Of a DNA stretch of 64,000 nt, positions 36,001 through 48,000 are shown one piece after another. The notes beneath the pieces are model-generated. The model was not told where the DNA came from and ran no database searches. It was given only the letters and a program-made list of their open reading frames with translations. Source of the DNA: Paracentrotus lividus (lineage: Eukaryota > Echinodermata > Echinoidea > Camarodonta > Echinidae); NCBI GenBank assembly GCA_940671915.1, contig CALNVZ010000649.1:8039233-8103232 (forward strand). The letters run 5' to 3'. The translations under genes were made by a program, and so were the position numbers. Position 1 is the first letter of the stretch, and the number at the start of each line of letters is the position of its first letter.

Positions 36001-39000
36001 GCAGCACCTAGAATGTGGAACCAGCTCCCCCGAAGGATCCGGGAATCACCTTCTCTTGCTGTCTTTCAGCAAACCCTAAAGACATTTCTTTTTGATAATT
36101 ACAACTGTTGATTATGTATTTTATATACATGTATGCTAGGTTAATTTGCAATTTTTCTGCACTATTTTTTGTATATCATTTTGTTAATTATTATCTGATT
36201 GTAAAGCCCTGTGATACATGTTTACTCATAGTAAGAGCACTATATAAATGTTGATATTGTATTCTAGTGTATTGTTAATTTTTTTTCCTGTTCTTAATCT
36301 CTCCCATAGCCCTGGTGCTTCACACAGCCTTATCAGTGACACAAGGACCACTAAACCTTGTCTACTTTGATGGCACATCGACCATCTCAACAAATGCAAT
36401 ATTCAATCCCCAAGGACAAATAACCTTACAATTCAGAACTTGTACCGGTGGTGAACTTTTTACGCAGACTAACGGTGATCAAACAATATCAGTGAGTGTT
36501 AACGAAACAGGATCCATTTACATCACATGGAACAGTGGTTCAGGCGTCCAGGAAACAGCAGTAGGTCAAGGATTCAATGACAACCTCTGGACGATCTTAG
36601 ATTTTAGATACGTCGGGGAATCGCTGGTGCTGAGGGTTCGGGATGAAGCCATTGAGCTTGCGACTGCTATCAAGAATCCAACACTTCTGGATCTGATTCT
36701 GACAGGGAACTTGGTCCTTGGGACAGGGTTTACAGGCTGTATGGAGGAGATCATGGGCATTGATTTTGCCAACGCGGTGTCGGTGTCCAACGTAAGGTTG
36801 GGAGTGTGTCCTCTTGATCAAGATATCGGATGTGGTAAGTTTGTTCTTAGCTATAGATCTTGGGAGTGATAGTACTGTATACATACTACTTTTCATCTGG
36901 CGAAATCAAGGCTGAGATACAAATGTAGTGATCTTGTCAAACACAAGTTGCATTATAATCATAGGCATCGATTCGCTCTGAGAACATAAAGCATTGGGGG
37001 GGGGGGGCAAGCCATTGTTCACACACAATGATCCCCCCCCCAACTGCTTTCTTTCCGCACAGGCTTCTGACGCCTCTTATTATAATCCAGTAAATGAATT
37101 ATATGGGTAAGACCAGTATTCAATTCAAGTCCAAAGCTGACTAAGATACCAACATTGCTGATTTTAGCATTGACTGAAAAAAAAAAAAAAGAAAGAAGAG
37201 AACCCCCCCTCCAGAAAAAAAAAGGGCTGAGGAAGAAGTACCTCAAAAGAACCTTTCAAAATGTTAGCATTCAAGTGCAAAACTGTAATGCGCAATGCAC
37301 ATTGAAAGTAAACCTCTGAATTGACATCAAACAAAGTTCTTCAGTATGATGCAACTAAAGGGTCTTTTTAAGATTCTGGTTAATATCCTTTGTAACATGA
37401 TTTTATGACTTTATATCTTCCAGTATTTTGGCTTCCTATACTATCGTTTCTCGCTATACTTCGTAGGAGCTCAAGACCCTGTGACGTCAGCCATGTCTCA
37501 ATAATAGTGTATGCAGTAGTGATGGTAGTGGCTTTCTTTGTGAATGCACATCAAGGTTCAATGGTATCTACCTGACAATGATTTAGGTATGTATCAAATC
37601 AAATAATATAAATCATACCAAATCATATCAAATCAAATAAAAATCATATCAAATTAAAAATTGAGTACAATAATGATGATGATTGCCGTAGTGAAGAGGT
37701 CAGTTTCCTTTGTGAATGCACATCAGAGGTTCAATGGTACTACTGTGACAATGATTTAGGTATGTATCATCAAATCATATCAAAACATATAACAATTGAA
37801 AACACGATGATTGATAATTGCTTTTATCTACCCACCTGTTAGAGAAGTAATTTAATGCTCCTACATATTAAGCAAACATAGGGACTACAGATTTAAGTCC
37901 ATTACAATGGAACCTGTGCCCTGTAACATAAAGATTTATGGTCAATTGCAATTTTGAAACAACCATTCTGATTTATGATGAGTCCTTTTTAATAAAACTG
38001 CATGCAACAGAGGTCCTGATTGGCTGCTATCAATTGCTTTTAACATTGGGCAATTCACAGCAGAAATCGCGGACAAGGGTGCCAGAAATTCAAAATGATA
38101 TTTGGTTAAAATAATTTTGATTTTCAAAAAAAACGTGAGTTGAAGTTTTAAGAATCGATAAATTTTTAACCGATGGCGGCCTATTTCACCTTCTAAAACA
38201 ATCCGAAGTATTACAATAGATTTTTGGTATAGAAAAGGTATATTTACAAAAAAATCATTTTCATTTCCAACTAAAACTTTTTTGTTCCAGATAATCTTTC
38301 ACATGGATAAAGTTGTTTGAAAGACACTTTATCAAACTGTATTTCAAAATTTTTTGTTCAATTGTGACTTTGGTAAATATTCTGTGAGATTTAAATTACC
38401 TCATTTGGGATGTAACGTCAGTTACCGAAAACATGAACTTGTTTATTTTTTTCACAACGAAGAAAGTATCAACTATACACATTAGGATTTCTAATGTATG
38501 ACTGCATATCATTATTATCATACCAAAGCTTGGATATTCAACATACGATCAATCAAAATTGACAGCTGATTTGTGTAACGTCAGTTACCATGACCTAGTG
38601 TAACGTCATTACCATGATGCAATTATCGCTTTTTTTTTTTTTAATTACAATTTGGACACTGTATGTATCTGAAGTAATTACCATTGATTAAACAATCATC
38701 TAGTGATAAAAGACTGTATGTGTCAATGGTAACTTTTTTGTAATGATTCAAGAGTTGGAAAAGCCATGCTGTGTACATGTTCATGTAGGCCAAGCCCCTC
38801 CAAATCTACTTAGATTTCAGTAATTATCATATGATGTGATCAGGATCCATTGCTATATATTCTGTATTGGAATATGAGCCAACAAGTTTCAATGTTATGA
38901 TAATGTAAATACAATTTTTGGTTGTATTAAAAAACTCTCTCTGTATTTATAATACATAAATGAAGAGAGAAAAGAAGAAAAAAGTATGATCAAAGCTCCT

Positions 39001-42000
39001 ACATGTAGTCTGTGCGAGGTCTGTGAGATGTAACAGATTATTTGATAAAGCAAAGAACAAAGCTTTCATCTTACTTTGACAGGCTTTCATTTGATGCAAA
39101 AGACTAACAGGCATTCACTTTTAATTTAGAAATAGCATTATTATACTGGTAATCAATAACTTTGTACAAAATGAGTTAAATGGAAATACGTGATATTGAC
39201 ATTAGGAAATCCAACCAAGGAGAGAATCAACCTTACAGGAAAGAGGAAATGAGAGGAGCAATCATAAAAAAGTTCCATCACATCGGCGCTGCTCAGACTG
39301 CCGGCCCACGAGAAAAGGGGCAAAATGAATATCCATATCCGGACAATAAATTTGGAGCTTATTTTTTTTAAAAATAAATAAAGAGATTATGGAAGTTTGA
39401 AAAGTCTAGTTGTTCCTTCTATGGGATCCTCAAATTGGCATCATCATTCGTTCAAATGGCTGATCTTAATGGACAACATCCTCATTCATTTTGTACAAAA
39501 ATTATTCAGATTTCTCCCAATTTTCTTTCGAAATATATCTTACTCTCCTTCTGAGCTCAACATATGTTGTGTGATATATTTTCCCACGACATATTCGATT
39601 TGTAAGCTGTCATGGATTTTGTAGATTAAGTACAATATTCATTAGGACGACAACATGGGGAATCTGGAGATCTCGTGTATCATGGTGAGGATGGAAGAGT
39701 CTGTCCACATGGCAAAGAAGTCCGGCCATTTGATGAAGGATACCGAAGTATTGCATCAAAAGGCCAGTTATTTGAGGATCCCATAAGAAGGAACTACTAG
39801 GAATTTTTCAACTCCATAACTCCTCATTATTTCTCTCATTAACCGACACTGATGAGAGAGACTTTATTTTAGATTGCTCCTCATATTGGTCTTCATATAC
39901 GGTGTGCCGATACTCACAGAGAGATCTCGTCACTCTCTTCACTCTCGCCGTTATCTTAGAGAATATAACCCATTAGGTTTATGCACTAAGAGGAGAAGGT
40001 TGTAAAGTGATTTGTCAAAAAAAGGTTGATACAAATTCATTATTCGCCTGCGTAGAGTATGTGTGTGCATGTGAGGAATTCAGAAATTAAACAAAATAAT
40101 AAGGTGAACCACAATTCATTCAAAAATTCACATGCGACTACATAAATATCAATTATGTTGTGGACATCCTAGCGTTATATATAATGCAGGTGATATTTGT
40201 ATGACGTTTCTGCGCTATACCTCTAATACTAAATACTATCCATATCTTAATTGTTGACCAGAGGAAATAGTAGTAGCAAATAAAATTTTATTAATGATAG
40301 TCTGTACGCAAACCGAGGATCACGGCCCTATACGCGTATAATGGTATAGTGCATGGTACAACGTGTTCAGTCTACAGTAATAAAAAGTCTTAGATTATAT
40401 CACGAGAAGAACTGGAATCGTAACCATTTTGTTTAATTTGGTCCAATTAGCTGTTGCCTAGTTAACATAGGTAAAATGAATATTATATAATCAAACACAT
40501 AATTCTCAAAAGGCTAGGAAAACAGAACATATTTGGAATCGTGCGTCAAAAATTGGGTTATTTTTACGATGTGTAAAGTGTACTATGCGGAAGATGTAAA
40601 GGGTAACGTCCAGATTAAGTACCTGTAAGGGATGACCTTGAGGCGGATGACATGTTCTTGTCACAATCAAAGTTCCCAGGCGAAAACATTAAAATTAGGA
40701 AAGTCTCTCTTTATTTGATGTGCAAATCTGTATCATAGTACGACACTCCTAGGATGAATAATGTCTTATGAAGTACATTTAAAGTATTACTAAGACGATC
40801 GTGGCACATAGAGATATTGGAGAGTTTGATCAACAGGCACCATCTGATTTGCCTGTCGTTTTAACTGTAACGTCAACTTGACGGACACGTTATTGGCTTG
40901 GCGTTATCAATGAACGCACACATGCTTATTGGGTGGAATTTTTTTCACTTCTACACTCGCTCTCTCTCTCACCACATAACTTAATGTGGTATACTATAAT
41001 TTGAAGACAAAGTGTTCTTAGTGGTGTATAGTAACTACACACAAAAAGAATGTAGATAAATTACTAGGTTGTGTGTACACGGTCAGTATCGAATCGTGGA
41101 GATTGGCCAGCATCTGATTTTTCAAAACATTTATTCTTTCAATTTCTTTTGTGTAAGTGCAGAAGTCTTGTGGTCTCGTATTACTTGACTGGGGATGCAA
41201 AGGTCGTGAGTTTGAATCCACCGGCAGCCGGCTTTTTGTGTCCCAGGGCGTGGATATCCAAGAGATCAGAAGTTGAATTCATTCTCCATCGGCAATATGT
41301 CTGGGGACAAAAGCGGACTCTATTATGTTTAGCGGATGGGACCCAGATAACAGCATTGTTATGAAATCTGGCCTGCGTCCGCTATACTGTGTCCATCCAC
41401 CCAGGTGCAAATGGGTAAGTGGGAAGGATATATCATACAGTCCATGGATGTGTGAGCAAGACACAAAGCAATGGTATAGAAATCCAATGATTTGTCTACA
41501 ATGGGGGATATCAAACCTGTAAAGTGCTATATGGGCCAGTTAAGGAATAAAACCTCAATAAATTAAAGTATATTATTATTATTATAATACTTCATAAGAC
41601 AAGTATCGCAATTGTCTTATTTTTGTTGAAATTTCTCCCTTAAGGTGCTCTTTCTGCTAACATACACATTCTGCTTGTAGCTGGGTGTCAATGGTGACTT
41701 GTATGGAAAAATGGGTGTCCAAGTTAGACGTTCTGTAGATTGCAATGAGGGGTTATGGTTGGACCGCTGTGTAACACCAGTTCTACCCTCTGTGATATCT
41801 AACTTTGTGGTACAAATCGGTGTGGCCAGACCAATGAAAAGGCGGTGGATGACATCTCTGTACATTTGTTACACGAGTACGGTAGGTTTGATATCACTAA
41901 TGGAGCGACTATAAGATCACTATTGCTTATCTGCCGATTATCTCACTCTCTACGTCCTATCATGCTGATATTAAGCGGCCAGAACATTCATATATGAACA

Positions 42001-45000
42001 CTCAAAGTCAGCTCGCGTGACGTTCCAGCTCAGTGACTCGATGCCGTCTAATAGATGTAGACAGTGGGTGGAGCAACGAAACTCTAACCTAACTTAAGAT
42101 TATTTCACTATCTCTAAAAAACCTAATCCTTGGACCCTTCACAAACCTAAACCTGTAAGCTTAGATCTTTTCACAACCCTAAACCTAACCTTAGACACTG
42201 CTCCAAAACCTAAACTTCACACTCCTTAGATCCTAACCTACAATCTTTAGACTCGAATATATAAGATCGTAACATCTCCGTCGGTTTCCCCATACCTAAG
42301 TAGGCATATCAGAATGAATTGACCCAATACGACGGGAAGCAAATGCTTCCCTTAATATAGTTTATAGAGAATTCAGTCATTGGCAAGAAGGTTAGGACAT
42401 GCTGGTACATGGTATGATGAGATCTGGTCCAATAACAATTTGCTCTGTAGACATGTCTTGTGTGTCCAATGCCTACTCGATTAAAAAACCTGAATAAATT
42501 GTTCAGCCTTGGAACTATAAAACTCTTTTGACGATTAACTAAATTTGACTTGGAATACAGTGGCACTATAATATAACCTTGGCAGTTAATCCTGGATTTA
42601 CAGAAAATAATGCTTGAAGCAGATATTAGTGCACCATTTAGTCACACCTAATAGGTGACCCACTTATACAGATTTGACTGTGCTCTGTTTTTACTGCTTT
42701 AAAATGTAAACCAACTGTGTTTTATAACAAATCCTGCTTTTCTCCTGTATCTGCCATGTTGTTGTTGTCTTCAAGGTTATATAACAGGAAAGTCAGTGTG
42801 CGCACAGGACATTCAATGAATGCTTGGTGAATCCTGCTTAAACAGGATCCTGCGAAACGTAATCAACTCCTTCAGGTGTGACTGCACCGGGACTGGCTAT
42901 TCTCTATGTAGTACATCGCTGTGAAACTGACTGAAGAATGCATGACCAGGTAGCCCTCGTCAGAACCAAGCCTCCTGCAGCGAACACAACGGCGGTTACT
43001 TCAACTGCACTGTACGGCCGGAGAAACACGGACCCATTGTGAAGAGGTACTCTTGCTCTTTGAATCCTGTGACAACGGGGCGACGTGACTCATCAATGAA
43101 GGGAAACATCAACGCACGCATGCGCTGGGGGGTTCGAGTGACCGCTGTCAGACACGGATAAATCGACGAATGCCTGTTCCGAACCTGCAAAACGGAGATA
43201 TAGGGAAATATGGTTATATAGGGTTTAAGCGAGTTTGAGTGTTTCTGTCCGGGCGGGTATGTTCGGCGATGCCTGCGAATTAGACGCTGTGACGCGAGGT
43301 GCACGAGGAGACGTGATTCAAATGTCAAAACGGCGCAACGTGTTATCGATCTCATCGATGAATTACACGAATGCAATTGCCTCCTGGATACAACCGATGC
43401 CTGTCTGCGGGACAGATCACTCGATGAATGTGTCGACGCTCGCGTGCTCAAACAACGGGCCACCTGTGTCGACGAGGTGAATAGGTAGCAGTGCGATCTG
43501 CACACCGGGTCGGGTTTCAACGGTACCCGAGTAGATCAGATATTGATGAGTGTGCATGCAAACCCATGTCAGATGCTGTGTATCTGCATGGACGAAGTAA
43601 ATGGGTTTTGAGTAATCAATGTTTGAACCAGCAAATTTGATGAATTATTTGCGTTTTGTGATGTGCACGCATTCCTTCCTTAAACGAAATACTAACCCTA
43701 AATTTTCAATTGGTGGCTTTAAAAGCATAGCATGTTTGGGTGAGAAGGTCATGTTCGTTCGCAAAAGACAACATTAACAAAAAAAAAACATGACATTTAG
43801 AGAGATTTTGGTTCGCAAAATCATCCTTTGAAAAAAAAAATTAAATGTAACACCCAGACCAGAAAAGCTGCATTGTAGGGGACAATTCATGACAGAACAC
43901 CCATATTCCTTAGATAAAAATTTGACTTTAACAAAACTACAAGAAAGATAAAGGAAATACCAGCGGTAATTGAGAGTGCATTTTTTTTTCCCTGCTAATT
44001 TCAGCTTAATCTTCAGCTTACTTTTAGCTTCCTCTGTACAAAGTTATGGGAGCTATTTCAATTTCAGCTTTTTTCAACTTCTCTTCAGGCTCTGTTTCAG
44101 CTTTTTTTCTTTTGTGATTAAGTCACAGTCCTGTAATCTGATATATCGAAAAATGAAATACATTGTAGAAATGATTAATATATCGCATGTTTTGACCAAT
44201 GTTTAAGAATCAAACTATGTCTAAAGATTTTTTTATTTTTTATTAAAGCTACATGTACATACTGGAGGGGTGTTTCCGCAACTTATCTATGTCATCTTCC
44301 ATTATTTTTGAAAAAGTATTCACATCTCAACATTTTGTTTCTGTTCTTGAATGGCACATTTTTTGTTCACTTCTTGTAGGTAATGTGTTTCATTTTTCTA
44401 CTTTCATAGTGACTTGTACAGTATTGTTTTCGATTGCATTTATATCATCATACAGTTTTATATTTACTTTTGATACACTACTTCAAAAATAAATAAAATC
44501 AATTATTTTCAACTATTCATACAATTAAAAAAGCTATTTAAACTTTGATATGTCATTCTCATTTGTCATTTCAAGTCACTTTGCAATTCCCAAAACTGAA
44601 AAAAAATTCTATCATTTTTCCAAGGCCTACATGCACACCAACAAACACATCTAGTCTTAATCTAATATGTCCATTGATATATTGTACATACATGTACATG
44701 TTCACCATATACCTTTTTTTTATACTCCTATCGTGAACATGCAAGATATTCAGTCGAGCTTTGTCAGTCTATATCTATTTCATACATATAGATCATGTGG
44801 TGTTTAGTTTATTCTTTTATTTCTTTTTTGGTGTCATTCATTTATCTACCATTTTTATCTCTGGTGTATGCATTTCATTTTTGCCTCAATCACTTTTATG
44901 CAGCTATGGTCAGCCAAGGTGAGTGCACTGTATTTGGATCTATCGGCTTGTGTCTCTTTTACTTGCCCCCCCCCACCCACTCCCCGTAAATGTTGTGACT

Positions 45001-48000
45001 TTCCCCATATATATGAATATATGCCCCTGTATATAGTCCCTTTATACAAACCTTTGATTCTGCCCCAATCTTTTTGCACTTTTCTGTGCCTTTTAGAAAT
45101 ACACAGCACTTGCTTGTCACTTCGCACATTATTTTTTCATTGCTGATTGTGGACCATATATAAAGCTGATTAATGTGAAAAACTGAGTTGATATTTGGTT
45201 AAAAAATTGGTCGAAACCATCTGAGGAGGGTGACAGTACCCACATTTTACATGCAACAAAAAGTAACTTTTTTTTTTTGCCCAATTAAAATAAACCCAAA
45301 ACATGTCAGAAATGACACATTATATGCCTAAGATGTTTGTGGAGTAGTACATTTTTAGCATCACACTATCACTTTTCTTTCTACGTTTCTTAATCCTCTT
45401 ATTCACCATTCTATGGCTATTATTCTTTTCCTATTTTAAAAAAAAAAATTTATTTTTTTTTTTTTACAAATTTGAAAGTTGAATGATGTCTAGATACATT
45501 TAAAATCGTATGCTCTAGATTGGCTAAATATGACATACAGTACATGTACATACTGAAGGGCATATTTTGTTTGGAGGACCTAAAGTGCCCCTCTGCTTCC
45601 TTTATTTGAGTCTAGAGGTTCTGAGTACGTTTTAAAGAAATGGAGTACATAAGTACATGTTCATCGTACAGGGAGTCTGTTAGAGCTTTGAAATTTAAGG
45701 AGATCAGTTTAATACTTGTCTTTACCAAATTGAAGGTCTTTAGGTTTGGACCCACTTTTTGTTAAAAAAAAGTTTTGCATGGCCATGTGTAAATGTTCAC
45801 AATCATTTGGCAACCTTCATATTTAAATCTACATGAATCATAATTTCAGATGCAGACTTAGTTTGAATATTTCTGAAATTACAATCGACACAGGTATTTG
45901 TATCTAAATCTAGGTTTAGAATCATTATTGTATGATTTACATTTACACAATGTACATGTATCACACTTACTTGAATGTACTTTGCATAGCTACATGATTG
46001 AATGTAATGTATTGATAAACACCGTTGTGAAATATACATGTAGCTGTAGTATTGCATGATAAATAAAAAATGATCCATGCATGAAAGTGTACATATGACT
46101 TAGCTACAATTACAGGTACATCCTTATTATGTAAAACTTGAATTTTAATTTGAATGTACTTTATGTATGTATATTTGATGAATTGATCTTGAGAAAATGA
46201 ATTTAATTATCAAAGTGATCTTGAAGACATACCGCTTTTAAGTTGTGTTACAAAAAGAAACATAAATGTCATATTAAGCCATTGATTAATGAATATTCAT
46301 GCTGCATCATTGTGCATGTGATTAGTCCGATCCATTAGATACTCTCTGCTTCACTCATTCAGGACAGAGATTATTTGAGGGCTAAATTGATCTCATTTTG
46401 TTCCTCAAATTGGCAACAGCAATATTTTTTATTTTAATGCTACATGCTTCTAATTGAATGTGGTGTGTTTGAAACCAACACACATCATGACATGGTAAGG
46501 AACTTCAAAAAAAAAAATTTTAATTGCCAATTTTGATGAAAAACGGTGATCTTCAACTTCCCAATGTGTTGCCAATTTAGGGATTTAAAAGATTATTCTT
46601 ATAAATAAAATTCCTGACATCAAATGCAGTATGGTAATGCAACAACAATGGGCACAATGTATGCAGAAATTTTTTTATCTTTCTACCGATATACCTGGTG
46701 TATTTTTTAGAGTTCTTCAGACTCAAAAGTTATTGACCCAAACCACAAAATGTGGGACAATGGCGCGCATGGGTTAATTCACCACCTTGAAAATTAAGCT
46801 ATTTTTGACAGTGTATTTCAACTTTTATTTTTCTTTTCTAGGTATGTTTGTGACTGCTCTGGTACAGGATTCGATGGACTACAGTGCACCAATAACATCG
46901 ATGACTGTGCATCCAACCCCTGTGAAAATGCAGCAACTTGTCTGGATGGTATCAACTTCTACAACTGTACCTGTTACCTTGGTTACGAAGGGATCAACTG
47001 TGAGATTGACATCGATGAATGCGCTTCTGGGCCTTGCCAGAATGCGGCCACCTGTCTACAGTTGTCCGACCAGACCCTCTACGAGCCAAACCATCAGTTC
47101 AGCGATTACGTCCCCGACGTCTTCAGCTACGCCAACGCCAGTGGCTACGTCTGCGTGTGTCAAGCCGGTTACGAAGGGGTCGACTGTGAAGTGAACATTG
47201 ACGAATGCGCATCTGATCCTTGCTTAAACGGTGCAGTTTGCAATGATGGAGTAAACCGCTTTGATTGCGACTGCGCTCTTGGTTTTGACGGAGTCCTCTG
47301 TGGAAACGATATCAACGAATGTGAATCAGATCCTTGTCAAAATGGAGCAACGTGTGAAGATTTTGTAGGTGCATTTTATTGCCGTTGTACGGAAGGGTTC
47401 GGTAGTACACAGTGCGATGTAGCTCTAACAGCCTGCATCGACAATACACAGTGCCTCAACGGGGCAACGTGCCAGCCATTTTACAGTGGCGAAGGGCAAC
47501 AGAGTTTCTCCTGTGGCTGTGCACCTGGCTACGCTGGAGAGTTCTGTGGTGAGGACACTGCTGCTGGCTTTCTAGGCACTGGTCAGTTTCTGGAGTATAC
47601 TTTTACAGAAGATCTTCCATTTCAGTTCGCCCTCTCCTTTGCAACTACAATATCCGATGGGCATTTGCTTCAATCTTTCTCCCTTGGTGATTCCATAACA
47701 GTTGAAATGGTCAATGGTTCTCTCTTTGTGACCTGCCTGGAATCTAATTCCATGCAGTCTGTGACCATTGAAGGTTCTGGCTCTAATCTCAGTGATGGCG
47801 AGTGGCATGACCTAGAAATATTTCTTTCTAACCCTTTGGAAATTTTAGGACAGTATTACCAAGGCTCCATTAGTCTACGTCTTACATCTGACACCTGTGA
47901 TTCTAACGTCTGTATAGAAAACGCCTACTTCAACTTTACTCTTGCTACCTTCACCAACGTATACTTCGGCCATGTGCCTTCAAATTTTGCTGGACCTGTG

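Larger units (their letters stand above)
17599..36309 (+). other. crb: Intron 1 (18.7 kb), repeat-rich
   Basis: The donor is GTAAGT at 17599 and the acceptor is ctcccatag at 36308-36309. It holds no splice-supported exon of another gene on either strand. Contents listed separately include a 190-bp duplication, several foldback elements, a mariner-like element and a LINE tail. Stretches without recognisable content are about 19240-20440, 21500-22820, 23010-24170, 28840-32040 and 34920-35860. These are AT-rich with chance reading frames, TACATGTA words and short A or T runs. Confidence 0.65.

Noticed and set aside
36315..36869. Treating exon 2 as a standalone gene starting at GTG 36315 and ending at the in-frame stop after 36866.
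   Set aside because: A clear GTAAGT donor at 36835, an upstream acceptor and signal-peptide completion by exon 1 make it an internal exon.
42996..43520. 174-residue antisense frame.
   Set aside because: It lies opposite the frameshifted EGF exon 5; GC-rich coding DNA leaves such shadows.
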